Positions 49,508 through 58,600 of a stretch of 64,000 nucleotides of DNA are shown here, piece after piece (the first letter of the stretch is position 1; each line of letters starts with the position of its first letter). Position numbers and translations under genes: made by a program. Below the pieces are notes generated by a model. That model had not been told where the DNA came from. It did no database searches and saw only the letters and a list, made by a program, of their open reading frames with translations. The stretch is from Aureococcus anophagefferens (taxonomy: Eukaryota > Sar > Pelagophyceae > Pelagomonadales > Pelagomonadaceae): contig NW_008705568.1 of NCBI RefSeq assembly GCF_000186865.1, forward strand, positions 1,401,506 through 1,465,505. Direction: 5' to 3'.

Positions 49508-50921
49508 TTAATCGAGGTCCGCGCGCGGCGGCCGCGGCGGCGCCGGCGGCGGGGCCGCGTCGGGGCGCGCCATGGGGAAGGACAGCTTGTAGAAGAAGCG
49601 GTCGACGACGGTGCCGCCGGCCGGCGCCGCGCGGTCGCCGCTCCAGTGGTCCGCGACGGCGGCCGCGGGCGCGGGCGGCGGCGGCGCGCGCAGCGCGCCG
49701 GCCATGGCGAGGGCGTGGGCGCAGCGCAGGTGCCCCCCGCGCGTCGCGTAGCCCAGCGCCGTGCGGCCGTCGCCGTCGGCCGCGCGGACGTCCGCGCCTC
49801 GGCCGACGAGCGCGTCGACGGATTCGCAACACCCGAACCGCGCGGCGTGGACCAGCGCCGTCGCGCCGTCGGCGCCCGCGGCGTCCAAGTCGAGGCCCGG
49901 CGCGTGCTCGAGGAGCGCGAGCGCGCAGGCGCCGTGGCCGTAGCGGCAGGCCTTGATGAGCGGCGTCTCGCCGTCCGGGTGCGACCGCGCGCCCGCGTCC
50001 GCGCCGCGCGCCGCGAGCGTCGCCGCGGCGTCCGGCAGGTCGTTGACGCAGGCCCAGTGCAGGGGCGCGTAGCCGCCGCCGGGCGCGTCGAGCGCGCCCG
50101 CCGCGACGAGGCCCCGGGCCTCGAGCTCGAGCGCCAGGACGACGGCCGCGCGCGACGCGGACCGCGACGCCGCGAGCGCCAGCGGCGCGAAGCCCTGGGC
50201 GTTCCGCGCCGTCGCGTCGGCGCCGGCGTCGAGCAGGAGGCGCAGGCAGGGCACGGCGTCCGTCGCCGCCGCCGCGTGGACCTGTGTGGAAATCAACCAC
50301 CGGTTCGGCACGTCCCGACCAAACTTTCTCGAGCTCGGTCGAATCGACGTCGATTCGGCTGATTTGTAGACGAATCGATTGCTCTCGTCGAGTTCTCGAA
50401 GCACGGCCGAAGAGTCTGGTCCAAACCGTTCGATTGCGCGCACATTGAAGTCGGGTTGAAGATTTGAGTTCCACGCGGGCGTGGACGGCCGTGTCGCCGT
50501 GGGCATCTCTGACGTCGAGCTTCCGCGCGTCCATCGCCAGAAGCCGCGCGACGTCGGCCGCCGCGGACGCGCGCGTCGCGAAGCGGTGGAGCGCCGTCGA
50601 CCCCTTGGCGTCGAGCGCGAAGAGCGCGGCGTCCCGGTCCCTCGCGGCGTCCGCGTCCGACCGCTTCGGCTTCGCCTTGGGCGCGCGCGCGACGGCGTTC
50701 TGCGGCGCGACGAGCGCGCGGCTGGGCGCGGTCTCGCGGCCGGGCACGGTCTCGCCGCAGCGCTCCGCGGCGAGCGCGAGCGCGGCGGACCGCCGCGCCG
50801 CCGCGGCCTCGCGCGCCGCGTCCCGGTCCTCGGCCGGCGCCCGCGCCGCCGCCTCCTGCTCGCTCCGGCGGCGCCGCGCGGACGCGTACTCCTTGTCCTT
50901 CGACTTGCGCGCCGGCGGCAT
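49508..50921 (-). CDS. Ankyrin-repeat protein with an introner
   Basis: Two exons, 50921-50487 and 50281-49508, 402 residues. The N-terminal 80 residues are basic and coiled (KSKDKEYASARRRRSEQEAAA). Then about seven ankyrin repeats run to residue ~360: STALHRFATRASAAADVARL, DTAVHAAAATDAVPCLRLLL, FAPLALAASRSASRAAVVLA, YAPLHWACVNDLPDAAATLA, ETPLIKACRYGHGACALALL, ATALVHAARFGCCESVDALV and RTALGYATRGGHLRCAHALA. The introner sits within the second repeat (DTA|VHAAAA) and its removal is exact. The C-terminus is Pro/Ala-rich. No catalytic domain; a protein-binding scaffold is inferred. Confidence 0.85.
50282..50486 (-). mobile_element. Introner element, family 1 (copy 6)
   Basis: A 205-bp intron of the ankyrin gene (read on the minus strand). 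Target duplication GTCCACGC in gene sense, at 50479-50486 and 50274-50281. The upstream copy gives the GT donor, phase 0, and the element ends CCACACAG. Splicing produces GCC GTC CAC GCG GCG, restoring an ankyrin repeat of correct length. Orientation A (GAACTCAAATCTTCAACC first) relative to the gene. Confidence 0.9.
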
Positions 50922-51042
50922 GGCCTGTTCACGGCGGCGGCGCGTTCCTACGCGGCACGTCTGGGCTTTCCATTCACCATACTCATTATTTGCCACAACA
51001 AGCGCCCCAAAAGTCAATAAAAACAGCCGTGAGCACCGATCG

Positions 51043-52090
51043 ATGGCTCGAATGCGCGTCGTTCTTGCCCTCCTCCTCTGCCGCAGCGCCGACGCCTGGC
51101 TGGCGCGCCGCCATCCCGCGCATTGTTGGCAGCGGACCACCGGCGCCCGGCCGCTCCGCGACCAACCTTTACGCGCGACGACGCTGTCCGTCGAGGACAA
51201 GCTGGGCACGACGCGCGCGCCGGAGCTCGGCGCCGACGAGGAGCGCCGCGCCGTCGCCGCGCTCCGGTCGGCGGCGCCGTCGCTCAGCGACGCCGAGCTC
51301 GCCTGGTTCGCGCGGGACCGCCGCGGCGACGTGGCCGAGGCCGCTCCCAAAGCCGCGGCGTACGTCGCGTGGCGGAGGAACTTCGGGGGCCTCGGGGGCG
51401 ACCGGGCGGCGCTCCTGGACGCGGCGAGGAGCGAGCGGCGGAAGCGCGTGGGCTACCTCGCGCGCGAGCGCGACGTGCTCGGGCGGCCGGCCGTCGTCGT
51501 CGTCGCGCGGCGCCACGACGCGACGCGGCGGTCGCTCGACGCGTCCAAGGCGCTGTGCCTCGCCGTCCTCGAGGACGCCGTCGCGAGCCTCGAGGGCGAC
51601 GGCGAGCAGTTCCTCGCCGTCGTCGACCTGCGCGACGTCGGCCCGCCCCAGGTCGACATCCGTGTGCAAATCAAATCTTCAACCCGACTTCAATGTGCGC
51701 GTATGCGAATGTTTTGACACAAACTCTTCGGCTGGGCTTCGAGAACTCGACGAGAGCGATCGATTCGTCCAAAAATCAGCCGAATCGACTTCGATTTGAC
51801 CGAGCTAGAGAATTCTCAAGTTTGGCCCCGACGTCCCAGCTCACTGGTTGATTTGCACACAGGTCGACATCCCCTTCGTGCTCTGGCTCGTCCACGCGTT
51901 GCGGTCCTACTACCCGAAGCGCCTCGGCCAGGTCGCCCTCGTCGACCCGCCCACGGTGCTCTTCGAGAGCGCCTGGAGCGCCATCAAGCCCGCCGTCGGC
52001 CGGCACGCGAAGCTCGTCCGCCTCATCTCCAACGCGGAGCTCCGGCGCGACTACTTCCCCCCGAACCGCGCGCCCCGGGACCTCCTGTAG
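51043..52090 (+). CDS. Sec14/CRAL-TRIO lipid-transfer protein
   Basis: Two exons, 51043-51651 and 51863-52090, 278 residues. The N-terminus RMRVVLALLLCRSADAWLA is a signal-like leader with AW near the cut, possibly plastid-directed. The CRAL-TRIO N-helices include PSLSDAELAWFARDR and AAAYVAWRRNFGG; the lipid-binding domain has GRPAVVVVARRHD, EQFLAVVDLRDVG, then after the introner VDIPFVLWLVHALRSYYPKR, LGQVALVDPPTVLFESAWSA and IKPAVGRHAKLVRLIS. This is the conserved D-x-x-G, YPE-like, and hydrophobic-gate order. Members bind and exchange phosphatidylinositol or other lipids. Splicing is exact: CAG joins GTC GAC ATC CCC. Confidence 0.85.
51652..51862 (+). mobile_element. Introner element, family 1 (copy 7)
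   Basis: A 211-bp intron of the Sec14 gene. The duplication GTCGACATCC is perfect over 10 bp, at 51652-51661 and 51863-51872. GT donor from the upstream copy, phase 0. Terminal repeats GTGTGCAAATCAA and TTGATTTGCACACAG are exact inverted repeats sharing the same G-for-A change, which suggests a young insertion or a distinct subfamily. Confidence 0.92.
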
Positions 52091-52282
52091 CTTTAGACGC
52101 GGCGGTCGGTGTCGGCTGCGGGTGGCAGGGGGTGGAGGGCCGCGGCGGCGCGCGTTGCAGCCATCGATGCAGTCGGCCGGCGGCTTCAATAATCCGAACT
52201 TGCACTTTGCCTCCCGCCTCTGCCTCGCCGTCTTTGCAGCGTCGCCTCTGCCGCGGCGACCTGCGCGCGCGGCCGACGAGCC

Positions 52283-52885
52283 ATGGTGCGTGCCCGCGCC
52301 CATTTCGCGCGGTTGGCCGTCGCGCCGCGAAGGCGCGCGCTGTGCCGCGCGCGCGCGCCGCCGCCGACCGCCGCCGGCGCCGCGACGACCCGGCCCGGCG
52401 CAGGACTACCATGGGCAGAAGCTCGCGGAGATGATCTACTGCTACCTCATCGTCATCTTCGGGGCGCGCGGCGGCGCCCTCCGACATATCGCCGCGGGAG
52501 CAGTCGTTGGCGGCCGCGGCCGGAACCGCGCTCCGAGTAGGTCATCGCGTGGTTCTTCGGGTACTTCGCGCAGGACTTCACGGTCACCTTCGGCGGCTGG
52601 GCCGTCGGCCTCGTCATCGCCATGCTCCTCTGCGTGCCCGACTGGCCCATGTTCAACCGGCACCCCGCGCGCGCGCGGCGCGGGACCGCGCTCCGCGCGC
52701 GGCGCGCGACGCGCGGACGCGCGCAGGTGCCGTGGCTCGCGTCGATCCCGAGCTCCAAGTCCAAGTCCAAGTCGAAGAAGAAGAAGACCAAGGACGCCAA
52801 GGGCGGCGACAAGGCCAAGGCCCAGGCCGGCGGCGGCGCGGACGGGAAGAAGAAGAAGTCCAAGGGCAAGGGCGGCAAGCGATGA
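52283..52885 (+). CDS. Signal peptidase complex subunit 1 (SPC12 family)
   Basis: Four exons, 52283-52285 (ATG only), 52404-52463, 52541-52666, 52727-52885, 115 residues. The coding part begins ATG|GTGCGT and resumes at GAC, giving MDYHGQKLAEMIYCYLIVIF, then VIAWFFGYFAQDFTVTFGGW, AVGLVIAMLLCVPDWPMFNR and HPVPWLASIP: the family's DxxGQKxAE start, two transmembrane helices and the PxWPxxxRHP...W motif. This subunit helps signal peptidase in the ER membrane. The tail is a Lys-rich repeat (SKSKSKSKKKK) longer than in animals. Introns are 118 bp (GT), 77 bp (GC) and 60 bp (GC). The exact join of each conserved block supports them strongly. Confidence 0.85.
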
Positions 52886-53041
52886 GTGCCGGCGGCCGCG
52901 CGCGCCGCTCGTAACGTCGGACCCTTCGCGCCCGGGGCGGGATAGTATGCTGGCCCGTGCGGTGAACAGATTCAACTTGGACTTCAACCAAACTTAATTG
53001 AGGAGAGATGAGAACCCAAATCCACTGTTGGGCTGCATCCG

Positions 53042-54768
53042 ATGGAGGCGTGCTGCGCGCTGCATCCGGAGGCTGCGGAGCCACCGGTCCATAGCCACCA
53101 GGACCATCGCCATCATCATTATCATCAGGTCCTGCACCACCACCACCATCGTCGTTCTCCGTCGGCGCCGCCGGCGCTGCTCGCGGTGTACGACGGCGGC
53201 GGCGACGACGTCGGCGCGTACGCGGACATCTCGCCCTCGGCGGCGGGCCCGCGTCGCGAGGCGTCGGAGGCGGCGCTCGAGGCGCGGCTCGCCGCGGTCG
53301 AGGCGCGGCTCGAGGCGAAGGCGGCGCCGGCCGACGCGGCCGGCGGCGGCGACGCGGCGCCCCTGGGCCACGGGTACACGTTCCGCGTCCAGACCATGCT
53401 GCTCTACGACGCGACGTCGCCGACGCTGCTCCTCCACCTGGGCGCGTGCGTCGCGGTGAAGATGCTGCAGCTCGTCGCGCTGCAGGCGGTCTGGCAGACC
53501 ATCTTCTTCCCCATGGACTTCCAGCGCCGCGTCGCGGGCGACGACGCCTTCGACGACGGCTACCCCGCCTTCCAGGGCGGCATGCCCTTCCCCGTGGACT
53601 ACCAGTCCCTCTTCTCGAGGCACAACCACAACGGCGGCGTCGGCGTCGACGGCGTGAACTGGGTCGTCCTCTTCGTGCTCGTCTTCTGCAGGGCAGCAAA
53701 AGGGTGCGACATTCCCAACTTCAAAGGCTCCTATCTCGGCCGTTTTCCACTCGTTTCGGCTGATTTTTGGACGAGCGATCATCTCTCGGAACGGTCTCGA
53801 AGCGTAGATGCTTTTTCCGGAACGCGCGCGCGCGGAACACTCACGTTGAAGCGACGTTGAATCACCCTTGTGCCGCCCAGGTCTTCTGCTGCTTCTGCGC
53901 GACGCTCGCGACGGTGCCGGAGCTCGACAGCGTCAAGGCGGGCTTCCTGCTCCTCGCCGAGCGGGCCCACGCGTGCCTCGTCGACCGGAGCGAACTCAGT
54001 GGCGACGTCGCGTTCCGCCTCGCAATGTGCTTCCTCGTCCACCTCCTCCGCGTGACGCTCTTCTGGTATTATTTGGACATCCAGGCCCAGCTCTTCGGCA
54101 CGACGGACGGGCCCCTCGACCTCCTGCTCAACTCGCTCGCGCTCGGCTTCGTCCTCGAGGTCGACGACGTCATCACCTACGACGGGCCGAGCTCGAACCT
54201 CTTCGGCCTCGACCTCTCGGAGCGGCACCGCGCGGAGGCCTCCGAGCGCGGCGCGCGGGTCCGGGCGACGCTCGCGGCCGCCGCGGCCCACGTCCGCGGC
54301 GCCGGCGCCCGCGTCCGCGGGGCCTACTTCGCCATCCCGACGGCGTGCACGCTCGCCGTCGGCTCGGCGACCTTCCTCATCTCCTTCAAGATGCAGCGCT
54401 ACACGACCAACGGCGACTTCGTCACCATCGACGACGACTCGCCCCTCGGCAAGAAGCACCCGCAGCTCACCCACCTCTACAACTGGATGCTCTACGTGGC
54501 GCTCGCCGCGATCGTCGTCAACATCCACTCCGTCGCGTTCATCGTCGCCGAGTCCTACGACCGGGCCAAGCACCGACGCGCGGAAATCGCCGTCGCCGTC
54601 GGCCGCGCGCTCTTCGACTTCCACTTCTGCGCCCTCTTCCGCGTCTGCGTCGTCCAGTACCTCATCGGCCGGCTTTTCATGTTCAACCAGAGCACGACGA
54701 CCTTCTCCCTCGACTTCTGGAATACCCTGAACCCCGCGCCCGACCGCGCCAACGGCTCCGACGCATAA
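53042..54768 (+). CDS. Multi-span membrane protein of unknown function with an introner
   Basis: Two exons, 53042-53680 and 53881-54768, 508 residues. The N-terminus has a His-rich run (HRHHHYHQVLHHHHHRR, about residues 22-38) that could bind metal. Hydrophobic helices: SPTLLLHLGACVAVKMLQLV, NWVVLFVL|VFCCFCATLATV (spanning the intron), FRLAMCFLVHLLRVTLFWYY, AIPTACTLAVGSATFLISF and LYNWMLYVALAAIVVNIHSV. Loops include EVDDVITYDGPSSN. Family not recognised. The introner lies inside the second helix and its removal rebuilds an uninterrupted hydrophobic segment, good evidence that it splices. An earlier start is possible; 53042 is the first ATG in frame. Confidence 0.7.
53681..53880 (-). mobile_element. 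Introner element, family 2 (copy 2)
   Basis: A 200-bp intron. Target duplication GTCTTCTGC at 53681-53689 and 53881-53889. GT donor, phase 0; the element ends GTGCCGCCCAG. Terminal repeats GGGCAGCAAAAGGGTG and CACCCTTGTGCCGCCC match the other family-2 copy, but in reverse orientation relative to the gene. Interior TCGGCTGATTTTTGGACGA is identical to the family-1 core. Confidence 0.88.
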
Positions 54769-54902
54769 GGCCCGGCGATTGAACTAGTTATTGACAGGGA
54801 CGCGCGCTCGACTGGCGCCCGTCCGGGGAGGGGAGGGAGGCTCGTGTAGGAACAAGAACGATTGAAGTCAAGTTGACGTCGTTCAATCGGGGCAGCCTCG
54901 CA

Positions 54903-55658
54903 ATGGGCGACACAAATGATTCGCGATGCAAGCGGCAGAAGCTAGATGACGGCGAGGAGGAGGACGACGATGTCGAGGAGGAGGAGAACGACGACGACGA
55001 GCAAGAGGAAGCGGACGACGACGACGACGACGACGACGACGAGGAGGCGCGCCGCGCGCGCGACGAGGCCGTCCGGGCCCTCCGGGAGGCGGCGGCGGCC
55101 GCGACGGCCGACGACGCGGCCGCGCTCGCCGCCGACTTGAGGCATCGCTTCGGCGAGGAGCTCTTCGCGTCCATCGACGGCGGCTCCTGCACCGACGCGC
55201 TGCTCGACATGATCACGGGCGACCCCGCGCTGCTCAAGTGCGAGACGCCGTCCAACGGCCGGGGCTGGACACCCGTCGAGCTCTGCTGCCGCGCGCGCGG
55301 CGCCGCGGCGCGCGACGTCGCGGAGGAGCTCCTCGAGTTCGGCGCGGAGCCGACGGCGCGGGCCTGGGCGCTCGTCGTCGAGGCGCTCGCCTTCGCGGAG
55401 GGCGGCGGCGGCGACCTCTTCGCGGCCCTCGCGGCGACGGGCCTGCCGGAGGCCTTCGACGGCGCGCCGGCGCTCGACGTGCTCGCGGCCGCGTGCGGCG
55501 ACGGCGGGGACGACGCGGGCGACGCGTACTTCGCGGAGGCGGTCTTCCCCGCGTGGCTCGCGGCGAACGCCGCGGTCGTCGCGGGCGGCCGCCACGCGCT
55601 CTACCAGGCCGACGGCGCCTTCGCCGCCTACGCGCGGCGGATCGAGTACCCCTTGTAA
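54903..55658 (+). CDS. Acidic protein with helical repeats, function unknown
   Basis: Single exon, 251 residues from ATG 54903. The first 50 residues are an Asp/Glu run (DDGEEEDDDVEEEENDDDEQ) after a KRQK patch. The rest is helical and Ala-rich, with two or three ankyrin- or HEAT-like helix pairs (RGWTPVELCCRARGAAARDV, TARAWALVVEALAFAEGG). No signal or membrane segment. Acidic-tract proteins of this kind often bind histones or other basic proteins; that is only a suggestion. Its stop is 3 bp from the stop of the opposing cohesin-loader gene. The region just upstream contains the inverted repeat CGATTGAA...TTCAATCG. Confidence 0.6.
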   Translation: MGDTNDSRCKRQKLDDGEEEDDDVEEEENDDDEQEEADDDDDDDDDEEARRARDEAVRALREAAAAATADDAAALAADLRHRFGEELFASIDGGSCTDALLDMITGDPALLKCETPSNGRGWTPVELCCRARGAAARDVAEELLEFGAEPTARAWALVVEALAFAEGGGGDLFAALAATGLPEAFDGAPALDVLAAACGDGGDDAGDAYFAEAVFPAWLAANAAVVAGGRHALYQADGAFAAYARRIEYPL

Positions 55659-55661
55659 TGA

Positions 55662-58600
55662 TTACGCCTTGCGCTTCTTCTTGGGCTTGGCCGCGCGCCA
55701 GTCGCCGTCGTCGTCGTCGTCGTCCGGCGGGCTCGCCTGGTGGTCGAGGAGCGGCGCGGTCGGCCGCGTCGCGCGCTTGGACCGGCGCGCGGGCGGCGGC
55801 GGCATCGCGGCGTCGTCCGCCTTGGGCGGCCGGCCGCGCTTCTTCGCCGGCGCCTTCTCCGGCTTGTTTTCGAAGTCGTGGGACGGCTCGCTCGCGAGCG
55901 TCCGCGCGGCGTCGTCGAGGAACGCGGCGGCGTCCGCGTCTTCAGAGAGAAAGTGGCGCGGGACGTCGAGGTCCGGCGCCGCGCCGCGCTGCGGCAGGCC
56001 CTTGTCGTGGAGCTTGCGGTCGCCGGGCACGTACTCGACGCAGCGGGCGTCGCCGAGGCGGTAGAAGCGCTTGAGGTGGCGCTTCGCGCGCGCGGCGAGC
56101 GAGAGCGTCGCGCACGCGGCCAACCGCTCGCTGTCGGGCGCCGCGAGCGCGACCTGCTTGGAGAGCGCGTAGACGACGGAGAGGGGCTCGTCGGCGACGC
56201 GGTAGGGCAGCGTCGCGAGGAGCCGCGCGCCCAGCGCCGCGGCGCGGAGCCGCGACGCCGCGGGCGCGCCAGGCTCCGCGCCGACGTCGACGGCGCGGAG
56301 CGCGCCGCGGAGGAACTGCGCGCGGCTCTCGGGCCGCGCGCGCGCGCACGTCGCGTAGGCCGCGCCGAGGCTCGCGAGGACGGCGCCGCCGTCGCGCGCG
56401 TCGCCGGCGCCGAGCGCCGCGCCGCGCCGCGGCGGCTTCCCCGGGGACCCGGAGGCGCCGAGGCGTTCGGCGCGCCGCGCGTCGAGGGCCAGCAACCGCT
56501 CGACGAGCTTGGCCGCGTGGTCGGACGCGCGCGCCGCGGCGACGGCGGCCCGCTTCTCGCGCTTCGCGTTCGCGGCGTCGGACCCCGCCGCGCGGCTCGA
56601 CGCGAGCGCGGCCGCGAGGACCTCGGCGACGCGGCCGTCGTTGCCGCGCGCCGCCGCGGCGACGTCGACGATCTGCCGCGTCGTCGCGTCGAGCGGCGGC
56701 AGCTCTTTCTGGGCGACGTCCTCAAGGATCACGGAGCTCGGCGACACCTTCTCCGGCGCCGCCGCCTCCTCGTCCGCGCCCCGCTCGGCGAACCAGGCGT
56801 CGCGGATCACGTCCCCCACCAGATCCTTGACGGTCTGCTCCTCCTTGGGCCGCGACGCCCGGTCCAGCAGCGCCAGCAGCGTCCGCTTGTGGAGCTCGCG
56901 GAGCTGCTCGCCGCGGACGGCGAGCGACTTCTCGAGGATGCGCACGACGGCCTTGCGCACGGACACGCCCGCGTCGAGGAGCCGCTCGAGGAGCTCGCCG
57001 TGGTAGGCTAAAAGCGTCTCCGGCGCGTCGAGGGCGTGGTTCCCCACGAGGTCCACGGCGGCCGCGCGGACGGAGATGGCCTCGTCGAGGAACCGCGAGA
57101 GCACCGCGCGGCGCACGACGGGGTCGCGGAGCAGGGGCGCGTCGCCGCCGCCCCGCTCCCGCGCCACGCCATCCAGCGCCTTCAACGCGCGGCAGCGCAC
57201 GGCGGCGCCGTCGTGGCCGAGGAGCGCCGCGACCTGGTGCGTCAGCTGCACGCGCGCGTCGCCGAGCCGCGACCGGTTCGCGACGGCCACGCAGCAGCCG
57301 GCGAGGGCGTCGCGGGGCAGGACGACGTCCCAGTCGCCGCGGCGCATCATGAGCGCGCTCCGCCCCGCGAACTGGCCCGCGAGGTGCGCGCGGAGCGCCT
57401 CCGCGTCCGCGGGGAGCTCGCCGAACCACTTGGCGACGGCGAACTTGCGCGCGACGGCGGCCCAGCGCTCGCTCTTCCGCTCCTCGAGGCCGTTGAGCAC
57501 GAGCTGCTGGAGCGCCACGGTCTGCTCGAGGGGCGCGGCGTCGCCCGCGAGCGCGCACGCGCCCGCCTCTCCGCCGAACGTCGCGCCCGCGGGGAGCGCG
57601 GACGCGCCCGCCTCGGCCTCGCGGCGCCGGAGCGCCGTGAGCGCCGCGGCGACGCGGGCGACCACATCCACGAGGAAGCAGACGGCGCCCTCGGGCCGCT
57701 TCGCCCGCAGCTCCGCGGACGCCGCGGACGCCAGGGCGCGGAGCACCGTCTCCGCCGCGGGCCACTCCGCGGAGGGCAGCGCCGCGGCCGCGTCGTCGCA
57801 GAGCGCGAGGGCGCGCGACCGCCACTCGTTTGCGTTGTCGCCGCCCTGCTCGCCGGCGGCGCCCGCGCGCTCGAGGAGGCCCCGCGCGAGCCGCGCGGCG
57901 ACGCGGTCGCCCGCGGCGGCCGACGGCGGCGCGTCCGGGTCGCCGCCCGCGTCGTCGTCGGCGCCGACGGCGCCCTGGACGGCGACGAGGCACCAGGCGC
58001 TCGCCCAGGCGACGCGGGCGCCGCCCGGGGCCGACCCGCCGTCGAGGCGGAACGCGGCGGTTCCGCCCTTGCGCTTCCGCGGCGCGTCGCCCGCGGCCGC
58101 GGCGTGGTCGAACCAGTCCTCGACGAGGGCCCCGCGGTGGCCCGCGTAGGCGCCGAAGACCTCGCCGACGACGCCGAGGGCGCCGCGCCGCGCGCCCTCG
58201 GCCTCGTCCGTCGCGGCGTCGACGCGGAGCGCGGCGAACGCGGCGCCGCAGAGCGCCGCGACGGCCGCGTCCTCGAGCGCCCGGGCGCGCGCGAGGGCCC
58301 CGGCCCAGCCGAAGCACTCCTCGAGCTTGACGAGCGCGCCCGGTTCCGGGGGGGCGGCACCGGCGTCGCGCGGCGCCGCGGCCGCCGCCGCCGCGCGCCG
58401 CACGAGGCCGCAGCACGCGCCCGCGCGCTCCGCCCCGAGTCCGCAGCACGCCGCCCCGCGAGCGAGTGTCAACGCGCAGGCCTCGAGCGCGACGGCGTCG
58501 ACGCCCGCGCCGGCGTCGACGCCCGCGCCGGCGTAGCCCGCAGAAACCAGCGGATCAATCAGGGCGAAGGCGCGGGATTCGGCGGAAGCGTCGACCGCGG

